Source: Selaginella moellendorffii | Lineage: Eukaryota; Streptophyta; Lycopodiopsida; Selaginellales; Selaginellaceae | Assembly: GCF_000143415.4 (NCBI RefSeq) | Contig: NW_003314297.1 | Coordinates: 396,399-460,398, forward strand | DNA length: 64,000 nt | Direction: 5' to 3' | Part shown: positions 24,546 to 34,626 of the stretch, piece after piece | Numbering within the stretch: position 1 is the first letter of the stretch | Layout: each line of letters starts with the position of its first letter | Translations under genes and position numbers: made by a program | Notes under the pieces: model-generated | Told to the model about the DNA's origin: nothing | What the model saw: only the letters and a program-made list of their open reading frames with translations | Databases searched by the model: none

Positions 24546-24774
24546 GGATGTGAAATGGAGCCATTTGGTTGCTAAGATGGTAACGTGGACGGTAGAGTTG
24601 TCATTGTGGAAATCTCAATTTAAAGGTCAAATTGGTTGTTGTCTTGGACCACATCTTTCTCATGTTTTGTTCTCTTTGATTGAACATCCTTATCCTTTTG
24701 TAGTTTTCATTTCTGAAATAAAAAAAAGCTCATTATAAAGAAAAAACTAAAAAATGTAGAAGAAGTTGTCATGT

Positions 24775-25985
24775 GGTGGTCATCCACGAGTATGCTGGCA
24801 TATTGGCTGCAAGAGGCAATATCTAGGCCCAACACTCTGATGGGCTGCTTAGGTAAGCCTGGCTCGAGCACCCGAGTCACCAAGGCCGTCCGGCCCATGT
24901 GGGCCAGTTCACTGGCTTACTAGCCCAGCCCACGCGGGTCCATAGCCCAGCCAAGTGCCTGGGCCACCCAGGCTACCTGGCTTGCACGGGCCAGTTCACC
25001 AACGTATTGGCCTGGCCCACCCAAGCACCAGTATATTGGGCCTGCCCAAGCGCCTAGGCTGCCAGGGCTGTCCAGCCTATGCAGGCTGGTTCGCTGGTGT
25101 ACCAGCCTGGCCCATATAGGCTTGCAGCCCACCTAGGCCACTAGAGTGCTCAGGCCACCAGGGCCGCTTGCCTTGCATGGGCCGGTTTGCTGGTGTACCA
25201 GCCCGGCCAATGCAAGCTTGCAGCCACGCAGCCACATGGCACCTGGCCTACTTGAGCACTTGGGCTGTGTGGGCTGGTTCATTGCCATATAGGCCCGGCC
25301 TAGTGCCCTGCCATGGGAGGCCACTGTGCCATGCAACATGGGACAACATGGCTCGCTGCACGGCATGACGCTGCAGCCCACGTATGCTAGTGAACTGTGC
25401 TTGGCCAAGATAGTGTGCCACATAGGGCACGTGGGCCACGGCACTGTGCCGCGTAGGGTGATGGGCCAGGATGGTATGCCACACAGCACAATGTTGTGGC
25501 AGCTGTGCCCTGCCCTGCATGACACCATGGCCCATATGCCTTGTGCGGCACACCATCTTGGCCAAGCATGGTTCACCGGTGAACTGTGGGCTGCGGTATC
25601 GTGTCGTGTGGCATGCCGTGCTATCCTGTCTACCCCATGAGGCACAGTGCTGCAGCCCACATGCCCCACTCCAGGGGCTGCAGTGTCACACCCCACGTGG
25701 CATAGTGCTCAGCTGGACCAGTACAACGATGAACCGGCCTACACGGGGCTGTACATGGCAACTGTATGCAGTGGCTGCAAATGAGGTGTGGCAAGTTGCA
25801 GCAGCCACAAACAAGGCGTGCGGGCCTGGCTTGCATGGTGCAATATGGGGGGCAGCCTGGCTTGCATGGCACAGCGTGGTGCTTGTCCCATTCTTGCCTG
25901 CATGCTTGCATTGTGCAATGGCAGCTCGCAGACCATTTCGGGCAGCAAGCATGGAGGCAGTGGCATGGCAGCATGGAGTGACATT
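24775..25985. repeat. GC-rich degenerate repeat tract
   Basis: About 1.2 kb, markedly GC-rich within AT-rich surroundings, made of imperfect units such as GGGCCAGTTCACCGG.GTA.TGGCCTGGCCCA and later CATGGCACAGTG-type units. All six frames stay partly open (up to 211 codons) because of the composition and periodicity. No recognisable domain is present and I do not call a gene. Confidence 0.75.
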
Positions 25986-26637
25986 GAGCAAACTACAAGA
26001 GGGAGGAGGAGAAAAAAATGACTTACTCTTCATAGTATTGTTTTTTATATTAACAGATCCTACAAAGTCAGTCCTAATCTCCCACTTTACTTTTTGTAAA
26101 TCCTAATGCCGGGGGCTGCCCTAACCCTAACCTAACTTTTATCACGGCCATTCATTGTGGATGTAGTAAATCTCAAATGTCCATTTCTTTCTGCAATTAT
26201 TTGGTAGCAATCTACAATTTCTACTCCATCCTAGATTTGATCACGTGACAAAGACCTTTTAAGTTATAACCTAATAATAGAATTGTGCTATAAAATGATT
26301 GTGTTATAATGTGGAAATAATATGACAGCTGCATGTGTAGAATTGAATGCAGTACAAAATTATAAATGAGAATTATGTGTTTTGTTGCAAGTCATAGAAT
26401 CTTGTCATAAAATATAAGATACTTACAACCATAAATTTATATGATTATTTTACATATTTTGCATATTTGTATTATTATTGTCCTATGAAGTTGTTATTTC
26501 CAAAGCCATATGATAGATAGGTGATAGATGGTACTACATAGATAGAATATATTAAGATGAGTTCAAAAGAATGTGATGATTTCTATCTTTAGTGAAGTAC
26601 TAAAAATATGTATAATATTTATTTATTTTTTCAATAG

Positions 26638-26980
26638 TTGATCAATGGTACATCCTAGAATAAAATTATTCCTATCTTTCACATTATGGTGCATGCTTGA
26701 GGTGATATTTATTTCTGTTCTGCTAAAAGTTAGCCTATATAATAACTTTGAGCATGTTTTTGAATTTGATGTATATAGACTTTTAATATTGTACAACATA
26801 GTCCTTTATACTTCACATTAACCTTATTATAAAAACATTAATCAATGGTAGATCCTAGAATAAAATCACCTTACTTTTCACATAATGGTATATTAGTAAT
26901 GGCATATGTTTGAGGTGACATTTCTTTTTGTTCTAATTCTAAATACTTAGCATAATAACTTTGAGCATGTTTTTTAATAT
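26638..26980 (+). repeat. Direct repeat of about 140 bp
   Basis: 26638-26770 and 26840-26980 share ATCAATGGTA.ATCCTAGAATAAAA, ..TTGAGGTGA.ATTT.TTT.TGTTCT.. and AATAACTTTGAGCATGTTTTT. The second copy abuts the LTR at 26983. No coding potential. Confidence 0.7.
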
Positions 26981-26982
26981 GG

Positions 26983-27160
26983 TGTTGTGAGTACATGGAA
27001 TATGGAAAGGGAATACAGAAATGTGCATATCAATTAGCCCAAAAACCCTAGCTTATATACAGGAGCGAGTGGTCCGGATTGAAACCCATCTGATGGCTAC
27101 CAAAATCCCACTACGCTAATATTAGTATACGGCATCGTAGCCGTACACTTGGCCCTCACA
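26983..27160 (-). repeat. 3' LTR, family C
   Basis: 178 bp, TGTGAGGGCCAAGTGTACGG at its 5' end on the minus strand and ending ACTCACAACA. It is preceded by GAGAGGAGGGGATGA, a polypurine tract. A second copy is on the plus strand at 50330-50505. Confidence 0.82.
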
Positions 27161-27192
27161 TCATCCCCTCCTCTCGGAATAATGGAAGGCCG

Positions 27193-29112
27193 TCAGGGTT
27201 CTCTTGTAGATGGGCCAGGATCTGGAGGAACGTCAGGAGGAGGCATCGGCGGATCTTTAGATGGTATTAACTGCTCCTGATCCCTTTGTATGAAGCGTTT
27301 CAACTGCTGTACATGCACAATCTCTGGAGGATCGGCCTGTTGGACGTCATGCCGAACCTTATAAAATTGTGGTCCAACTTGCCGCAACACTCGATACGGT
27401 CCTTTCCACTGCACAAGGAGCCCCTTAGATAAACCACATACTGTAAGATGGGGAAAACGGACTAACACCAAATCATCCACTTTGTACTCTGTAGGTGGAC
27501 GATGATGGGAGTTGTAGCGCCGTTGTTGTCCCACTTGTATGCAGCTTAAGTGTTCGGCAGACTCTGCTCGGACAAGCGGAAGAATGCTCGTCAAATATTG
27601 ATCCCATGACCTAGCATCAGGAGCTCGTGGCAATCGCGAAGGTAAACCCAGCTCCGTTGGTAATATTGGATCATGACCATATAGAAGTTTATATGGTGAA
27701 GCATCAACAGAACTCTGCACCCCTGTGACATAGGCATACCCAAAAGACGGCAAATAACCATCCCAATCTGAATGCTGAAAGTTCACATACTTCGCAATCA
27801 TCCTTTTGAATGTCCAAATGACTCGTTCCACTAGACCGTCTGATTGTAGATGATAAGCACTTGTAAAAGTGTGGCGTATCCCCAACCGAGACGTCAAAAT
27901 ATGAAATACCTCAGCCATAAATGCAGGATCATTATCCGAAAGAATCCACTCTGGACAAGAATGTTGGAACACCACTCGATTGAGGAGGAAGTATCCAACA
28001 GCAGTTGCAGAAGTGCTAACAAAAGCACCAACTTCCACCCAACGAGTCAAGTAGTTAGAAGCAATAATAACATACTCATTGCCAGCAGTCGACCGTGGAA
28101 AAGGTCCCATAAGATCAAACGCCACCAACTCAAAGGGACGGGAAATTGCAATTGACTCCAACCGTCCTTCCGCAGCACAAGGGGGAGTATTACGAGCTTG
28201 GCACCAAACGCAGCTACGCACATACCGAATAATATCACGTCGCATCTCCGGCCAATAGAAAGACCTGCGCAGCTTCTCGGTCACACGACGATGTCCCATA
28301 TGCCCACTTAGAACAGGAGAATCATGGTAGGCACGGAGAAACTGCAGAATAAAGATAGAAGGCACCACCAGCCGTAAATGATCATCAGGATCCGTCCCCA
28401 CAAAATAAAGAAGGCCATCTTCAAGACGATATTGAGAATGTAAATGCCAAAAGGGCAAGTCATCAACAAATGATGCAGGATTCTCAAATGCATCTCGAAG
28501 CCTTCGAATCCACGGCTCAATCTTTTGAGCCTCGTGAACCTCATCAAGAGAAGGTAGATTTTGCTCTGCGCCTTGTGGACACTGAACATCAAGTATAGCA
28601 ACTGCCGACGGCACAGAATCCTTGTCTAGAAAATCCACAGATGCTGGAACAACAAACTCATCAGAAACATGAGAAGAGAGCGGAGAAGGAAGAGGAGCTC
28701 GAGAAAGAGCATCAGCATCAGCCATAGAACTCCCTGGGCGATGAACAACATCAAAATTATATATCTGAAGCTTCAAAGCCCACCGAGCAATACGACCAAC
28801 TAGGTTCTTCCGCTTCAATAATGAAGTAACAGCAGCATGGTCACCTTCAAGTAACGTTTGAGAACCATGTAGATATGCATGAAGTTTCTCGAAACCCCAA
28901 ACTACTGCTAAACACTCCTTCTCTGTTGTGGAGTAATTCACTTCTATTGGTTGTAACGTACGGCTTATATATGCAATGGGATGATGCTGACCAGGCATAC
29001 TCGGGCTTTCTTGCATCAATACACCTCCAAGACCAATATCAAAAGCATCTATGTGCAAAATAAAAAGTTGAGTGTAGTCAAGATATGCCAAAACCGGAGG
29101 AGTCGTTAATAG
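27193..29112 (-). pseudogene. Ty3 RNase H-integrase (open but cut at the N-terminus)
   Basis: A continuous frame of about 640 residues of element sequence. The RNase H part has FILHIDAFDIGLGGVLMQES, NYSTTEKECLAVVWGFEKL and RPGSSMADADALSRAPLP. The integrase has HMGHRRVTEKLRRSFYW with CVWCQAR (HHCC zinc finger), FELVAFDLMGPFPRS (first Asp), ILSDNDPAFMAEVF (second Asp), SAYHLQSDGLVERVIWTFKR (Glu), and a C-terminal GPYRVLRQVGPQFYKV module. There is no chromodomain. The frame runs upstream into the solo LTR-A, so the first ~28 residues of the longest open frame (to 29196) are LTR sequence and not protein. Inactive only because the reverse transcriptase is separated by the LTR. Confidence 0.88.
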
Positions 29113-30681
29113 TGTGAGACACAAAATCCCTAGGCCCCAAAGTGGAGCCGGAGGGGTGCCTCGTGGTAGTGGCCAAAGCGAAAGCCAAACGAGCATAACA
29201 CATTTGGACTAAAAGCTCCGCCTTGAAAGGTCGAGAGCGGGAGTGAAACTCCCAATAAAGTGCTCGAGGAACAAGCACAAAGAGAGCAATAAGTGAGGCT
29301 CCAAAAAGGGACCCGAGTTGGAGTCCGAAGTGGAGTCCGAGAAGGACCCCGAGATGGAGTCCGAGATGGAGTCCGAGGTGGAGTCCGAGGTGGACTCGAG
29401 ATGGACCCGAGATGGAGTCCGAGATGGAGTTCGAGATGGACCCGAGATGGAGTCTGAGATGGAGTCCGAGATGGAGTCCGGGATGGACCCGAGATGGAGT
29501 CCGAGATGGAGTCCGAGATGGACCCGAGGTGGAGTCCGAGATGGACCCAAGGTGGAGTCCGATGTCGAGACCGAGACCAGGACCAAGACCGGGACCGAGA
29601 CCGAGACCGAGATCGGGACCAAGACCGAGACCGAGGCCGAGTCCGAGTCCGAGTCCGAGTCCAAGTCCGAGTCTGAGTTCGAGTCTAAGAGGGTGAAAGC
29701 CCAAAGCGTTCGTCTCCCAGACCCTAGGGGGTTTGGTGAGCTCCAAAAGTATAGTAGGGGGAGGACTGCAGTAGAGCCAGTTTGGCCAGGAAAGGCCAGT
29801 TTGGCCTAGGAAGGCCGGACCTAGTGTTGGGTGATGAGCTGCCCACTGGGAAGTCCAAAACTAAAGTGCACGGACCGACAAGCGGGGTAGCTTGGTGAAG
29901 TGTTCAAAAGCCGGCTCTAGTTCCCCCGGGAGATCAACTGGCCGATGCTCCCAGTCCAAGTGTGGGTGGCACTACCTACTTGGATACCAGGCGTGGCTCA
30001 ACGGAACCTCGCTCTAAGCCCATGGCTAGAGCACCAAAAGGCGAGAGGTGGGGAGAGTACCCATGAGGCTTGCGTAAGGCCACAGTGTTCCGAAATGTTG
30101 TCCCAAAGTCCCAAACGGTGAAAGGGAAGAGGAGCAGGCCTCTAATGCAGTGACCAAGGATACGGTCACATGGTGAGGAAGTCCCAAAGGATAGTGGGAC
30201 TTAGCGGTCAGGCCTGCGGGTCTTGATCCAGTGGCAGTGTTGGCGAACACGGCTATGGACTAAAAGGGACTTGGTGGGGACTAGAAAAGAGTTGTCGGGG
30301 AAGGCTATTCCCCATGTCTATGGGCATCCTAAGGATGCTAAGGACTAGATTTGGGATGATCACTCATGGACGGATAGCCCAGTCTTGGAGAGACGGGATT
30401 GCAATGTAGGTGGTGTTGGACCACCGATGTGTCCAAGGTGATTGGGCATGGCCTAGCATAACGGGCTGGTATGTTGGTGGTGCCTTGGGGTGTCGGTCAA
30501 GGGATCGGACACGTGGAGCACTTGGACCAAGTGCAAAGGTTGAGTGGCGTGGATGCCATTCATGGGGCTAGCAAGCCCCAAGTTGTGAATGGGACTTATG
30601 GAGGTTGTGAATGAAACTCCTCCAAGTGGTCGGAGGTGCGGTTAAGTGACTAAAGTAGAATAGAAAAATTAGTCACTTATA
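29113..30681 (+). mobile_element. Solo LTR, family A, 1569 bp
   Basis: Starts TGTGAGACAC and ends GTCACTTATA. The homologous LTR at 61105 ends TTACA followed by a primer-binding site, so the final CA has mutated to TA here. The flanks AATAG (29108-29112) and AACAG (30682-30686) are a 5-bp target duplication with one change. The interrupted Ty3 sequence GTCGTTAATAGCTCTTTGAG is continuous as GTCATTAATAGCTCTTTGAG at about 62276-62295, an empty-site relative. The solo state implies recombination between two LTRs of a full element. Confidence 0.87.
29310..29695 (+). repeat. GAGATGGAGTCC minisatellite in solo LTR-A
   Basis: The longest and cleanest copy of the LTR-A minisatellite: GAGATGGAGTCC and GAGATGGACCC units, then GAGACCGAGACC units, then GAGTCCGAGTCC units. 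Antiparallel frames up to 222 codons long arise from the 3-nt-multiple period. Confidence 0.88.
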
Positions 30682-30686
30682 AACAG

Positions 30687-31700
30687 CTCTTTGAGATTCA
30701 TAAATGCCTGTTCACAATCTGAAGAAGATGACGTTGATGACTTTAGCAATGCTCGCAACGGTGTAGTGCGATCAGAAAGATGATCCACAAAACGACCAAG
30801 ATATTGCACTTTGCCCAGGAAGCGCTGCACATCATTAACACACTTCGGAGTAGGGAACTTTAGAACAGCTACAAGTTTGTTAGGATCAACTTGCAAACCT
30901 TCACGAGAAATACGATACCCAAGATAAATTGTGTCCTTGGACCCAAATACGCACTTTGACCGCTTCAACTTTAAACCAATGTCCTATAGCTGATCCAACA
31001 CTTTACACACATCACGAATGTGCTCCTCCCACGTCACCTCCAAGTGAATCAAAACATCATCAATGAAGTTAGTAGTCACCTCTGGCATATCACAAAGAAC
31101 CTCGTCCATCATTCGCTGGAAAGTTGCTAGAGCATTGTTCAAACCAAACGGCATCACCAAGAACTCGTACAAACCAAAAGGTGTACGAAAAGCAGTCTTA
31201 GGAATATCTTCTTTAGCCATCGGTACTTGCCAGTACCCAGAAGCAAGATCGAGCTTGGTGAACCAACGACTTCACCCTAGACGATCCAAAAGATTAGCTT
31301 TATGAGGAAGAGGATACATATCCAGGATCGTCACTTCATTTAACGGATAATAGTTGATGCAGAAATGAATACTCCCATTAGGCTTCGTCACAAGATGAGG
31401 TTCACATGCCCAAGGACTCCACAACTTCTGAATAACACCCTTCTCCAACATTTCCTTGACGTTTGCACGTAAAATCCTGATCTCCTTGGGTGACTGATGA
31501 CGAACTGGAACCTTGATTGGACGAGCATCCCCGGTTGGAATCGGATGACGTGTGGCAATCTTGACCCCAGACGATAGGTCAAATTCAAAGAGATCAAAAT
31601 ACTCCTTCATGAGCCGGTCAACAGCTGCAACACAAAGATCTTCGGAGGGATCGAAAAAGGGAAGAGCAGAACAAGATGGAAACACAGGAGGAAATAGTGG
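30687..31700 (-). pseudogene. Ty3 reverse transcriptase
   Basis: Readable motifs: PVRHQSPKEIRILRANVKEM, LVTKPNGSIHFCINYYPLNE, DMYPLPHKANLLDRLG, TAFRTPFGLYEFLVMPFGLN, TNFIDDVLIHL (catalytic YxDD present as FIDD), KCVFGSKDTIYLGYRISREG and FLGKVQYLGRFV. A frame break or stop near 31220-31275 and another at 30970-30983 interrupt it. It continues into RNase H at 29112 across the solo LTR-A. Confidence 0.87.
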
Positions 31701-31849
31701 GGAAACAAAAGTAATAGAAGTAGAGGTAGAAGTAGAGGGACGAAGAGATATGGAAGTGAGAGGAATGGATGAAACATAAGGAAGTATGAGACAAGGGGGA
31801 GAAGCCTCAAAGTCACACTTGGCATAATTGCGCTGCAACCAATCCATAC

Positions 31850-32222
31850 CAAGAATGAGGTCAAAAGCTTGACTTGGCACCACCCGCAACGACTGCAACT
31901 CAAGCTCGAGATCGCCCACACGCACAACCAAGTCCGCCTCATCTCGTGCACATGCATGTGTACGACCATTGCCATAAAGAATGAAAACTGGATCCGCCAC
32001 ACGACGCAAGTGTAGATAACAACGTGTGGCAATAGGTCAAGCAATAGAAGATAAACTTGAATTTGTATCAACCAACACGGAGAAAGGAATAGGAGACCTC
32101 TTGTTATAAAAACGAGCTTGGAAAGTAAACACTGGATGAACCGGTGCCGAGTGAACCCCTTGATGATACTCTCGAAAGAAAGATGGAGGGGTCACTAACT
32201 TATTCGCATAAGGTCCCTCCAT
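31850..32222 (-). pseudogene. Ty3 protease region
   Basis: PIPFSVLVDTNSSLSSIA gives a retropepsin active-site-like segment (DTNSS in place of DTGAS), and FDLILGMDWLQRNYAKCDFE gives the conserved ILGMDWL of Ty3 proteases. A frame change near 32010-32040 separates the halves. Confidence 0.82.
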
Positions 32223-32484
32223 TACTCACGCGACTCCTTGTTTCCCGGATGCACCTCGGTGTCCAAACCTTCCACTGCAGCAACACCAATGGGACGTTGC
32301 TGATGCCAAGGTCTCCACCCAGGAAATGGAGGTCGCCAATCCGGAAAGCGTCGACAATGCCGATAAGTATGACCAACTTCATCACATGCCCAACAACGAA
32401 CATCATAGCCACGACCACGTCCTCGCCCTTGTCCATGGACTCGAGTAGCAGCAACATCAACCTCCATTGGAACAGGACCATCAC
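32222..32484 (-). pseudogene. Ty3 gag C-terminus with CCHC knuckle
   Basis: Frame with CWACDEVGHTYRHC, a CX2CX4HX4C nucleocapsid zinc knuckle, preceded by a Gly/Arg-rich stretch (GQGRGRGRGYDVR). The N-terminal gag is absent beyond about 32490. Confidence 0.82.
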
Positions 32485-32490
32485 TCAGTT

Positions 32491-33025
32491 TTCTTTACTA
32501 ATGTTTTGATCTTTCTCTCAAGTCTATTTAATTGGAGGTTATGATTCATAACAACATTAGTCTAGTTGAACAATCAGAGTTTCTTGTTTCAGGTGTGGGT
32601 GAAGGTGGACAACATTGGGATTTGTAACATTCCAAGTCCAAGAAGATTCAAGGTTTTGGATCTTTAATCAAAGTGTGAAGTTGCGATCATACTAAAGTGA
32701 ATATGAAGCAAGAGTCAATGATTATCATTTCTTAGTTCCAGTGGAGATGTCAGTCCAATGCTAGCCAAAAATCTACCAACTCCGACTTTATTGATATTCA
32801 AAGCATTTTGCAACACTTTTAAAATCTTTTACCTCTCTATCAACGTGCGTTTGTTTTTGCATAAGTTTGTTAGCAAGCTCCCATCCATATACAATGGCAA
32901 CATCTTCTTTGAACTACCACCTCTTGTCAACTTAAAGCAAAAGGGGATGAAGACCAAGCAGAACGTCCACAACTGCTACAAGATCAAGACTATATATTTT
33001 CAACATTTCAAAAGCACAATGTCTA
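32491..33025. other. Anonymous flank left of the 13-kb element
   Basis: A 142-codon plus-strand frame (32758-33186) begins here and runs across the element's left end; it has no recognisable features and I do not call it. The target-site duplication starts at 33026. Confidence 0.5.
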
Positions 33026-33029
33026 TGAT
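33026..33029. repeat. Left target-site duplication TGAT
   Basis: TGAT immediately outside the left terminal inverted repeat, matching TGAT at 46258-46261. Four bases alone are weak, but the position exactly next to both repeat ends is not accidental-looking. Confidence 0.75.
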
Positions 33030-33053
33030 AAGCTCTATTTCGTTAAAGTGGGA
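33030..33053 (+). repeat. Left terminal inverted repeat
   Basis: 24 bp beginning AAGCTCTATTTCGTTAAAGT and ending GGGA. Identical, base for base, to the reverse complement of 46234-46257; similarity ends abruptly inside. Confidence 0.9.
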
Positions 33054-33216
33054 TTTATTCAGTAAAATGGGACTAGGTACAAATTTTCAAGTATTTGAAA
33101 ATGACGTGAAATTATATGTTTTTTGTCCAGGGGCTAGACATATCTGGGGCATGGTGACTAGCGCGGTGACTTTGTGTCCAGACTGAGTCCATCTGGTTGT
33201 ATAATAAATCTCATTA

Positions 33217-34626
33217 TCAAGGTGAACAAGCCGAATCTGAAGCTAAAGAAGAGCGATGGCATGCGCGCACACACTATTTGTTTGTTCATTGAGCGTGTGG
33301 TGAGCTTTCCAAGATGAACGTCATTCTTATTAGCCAGACATATAATTTAATGGTGAAAACATTTAGATATTATTCAATGTTATCTTTTTCTAACGAATCT
33401 AATTGTGAAGGTGTAGCAAGAGGCATTGCTAGTCTGGAGAAGTCATTTAACTCATTTGACCCTTAGTGTATTTTCATGAAACTAAATAACATTCATATTA
33501 TTAAGGAATTTCTCTAGTACCTTTTTTTTACGACATAGAGGCTTGCATTTCTTTCAAAGGTGATTTAGTAAAAGGCCTGAGGGCACATGCCATTCTATTT
33601 CTCAGACCGGTATTAAGATATACTAGTGCAAAAGGAAAAAGGTATTTGGTGATCAAGTAAATGGCATGAGGGCATACGCCATTATAAGCCTAAGTGCTAG
33701 TGGACACCTCCTTTTTGGTACTCTCAGCGGTACTATCATCCTTCTCCGGGTCAGTTGTTTTGCTTTGGATTGTTGTCTCTGACGTTACTAGGGCGTTCTT
33801 GATAGTTGTTAATGTTGCCGTTTGTTCAGAAAAATGATCACCTAGAGTATAGTACGGGGAGTTTGGAAGTCTTATATATTCTACATCTTCACCTATCTCC
33901 TTCTCCATCTCCTTTTCTGCCTCACTTACAGATTTTGTACTTGCCATGAGAACGCTCTTCACCCTAAAATATGGAGTTCGTTGTGTTATAAAAGGAAACC
34001 AACACACACGCTGCAAGGGAATGATGGTACATAAAGCACGTAAGCCCACAATATGGGTTTATGTGCCATTAATATGGGCCACACGCCATATTATTAGATT
34101 TATGCACGTGTGATTGGTAAATGCATATGTCACATCATCTTTGTTTTACCTCACACTATATCAGGCCTAATGAACCATATCACATGTGCGCACATGCTAT
34201 ATATATGGAGAAGTATTATGCAAGGATAGAAAAATTCAATGCATGATTGTGGAGAGCAATGGCATGAAGCCACATGCTAAATAACATTTTAGAGAAAGAA
34301 TTAAAATAGAAACATGCAAACAGTACTGAGTGGACCAAGACTTAGAAGTGCACAATTGAATGAGGTATTTCTAATAAATATTTCACTCACCTCATATAGG
34401 AATGGCTACCACTCTCAAATGGCGTATCGCCTCATGCCATCACCTCGCAATTTGTTATAACAATCCGATGAATTCATATTCGGCTTGTTCACCTTGAACT
34501 TTAAGTAAGATTTGCTAGAACAACTAAGAATTTATACTTGTTATTTGTATCATCTCACCTAGGAATGGCGTAAGGCCACATGCCATCACGTCTCCTTTGA
34601 TTCAGATTCGGATTGTTCACCTTGAA
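33217..34626. repeat. Three copies of a 26-bp module in the left end
   Basis: TCAAGGTGAACAAGCCGAAT followed by CTGAA at 33217-33241 (plus) recurs inverted at 34472-34498 and 34601-34626. In the inverted copies it sits just after a TTCAAG that looks like an intron acceptor of the minus-strand gene, so it may be a repeated mini-exon as well as a subterminal repeat. Confidence 0.6.

Larger units (their letters stand above)
26983..32490 (-). mobile_element. Ty3/gypsy element with short family-C LTR, split by a solo LTR
   Basis: Minus-strand element: gag zinc knuckle (about 32467-32222), protease (32222-31850), reverse transcriptase (31700-30687), then a 1569-bp solo LTR-A insertion (30681-29113), RNase H and integrase (29112-27193), polypurine tract (about 27178-27161) and 3' LTR (27160-26983). 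The gag N-terminus and 5' LTR are missing beyond about 32490; a related gag piece is at 51414-52330. The right part keeps a long uninterrupted frame, so the element is younger than most Ty3 debris here. Apart from the LTR-A insertion and the lost 5' end it is well preserved. Confidence 0.87.

Noticed and set aside
24256-24738. 160-codon Met/Val-rich frame and antisense Pro- or His-rich frames
   Set aside because: Produced by GGTGAT/GGTAAT repeats; no conserved domain and no supported start.
25133-26106. Overlapping frames of up to 211 codons in all six frames
   Set aside because: Stop codons are rare because the tract is GC-rich and periodic; translations have biased Ala/His/Cys/Trp content and no domain.
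26112-26130. CCCTAACCCTAACC string as a telomere remnant
   Set aside because: Only two to three units and of the six-base type rather than CCCTAAA; too short to interpret.
29113-29196. N-terminus of the 667-residue frame ending at 27193
   Set aside because: These codons are solo LTR-A sequence fused by chance to the Ty3 RNase H frame.
29078-29809. Long open frames on both strands (151-222 codons, MESEVESE- and LGLGLGL-type)
   Set aside because: They are translations of the LTR-A minisatellite, whose unit length is a multiple of three, so all frames stay open.
32758-33186. 142-codon plus-strand frame
   Set aside because: It crosses the left end of the 13-kb element and has no recognisable motif; part of it is TIR and subterminal sequence.
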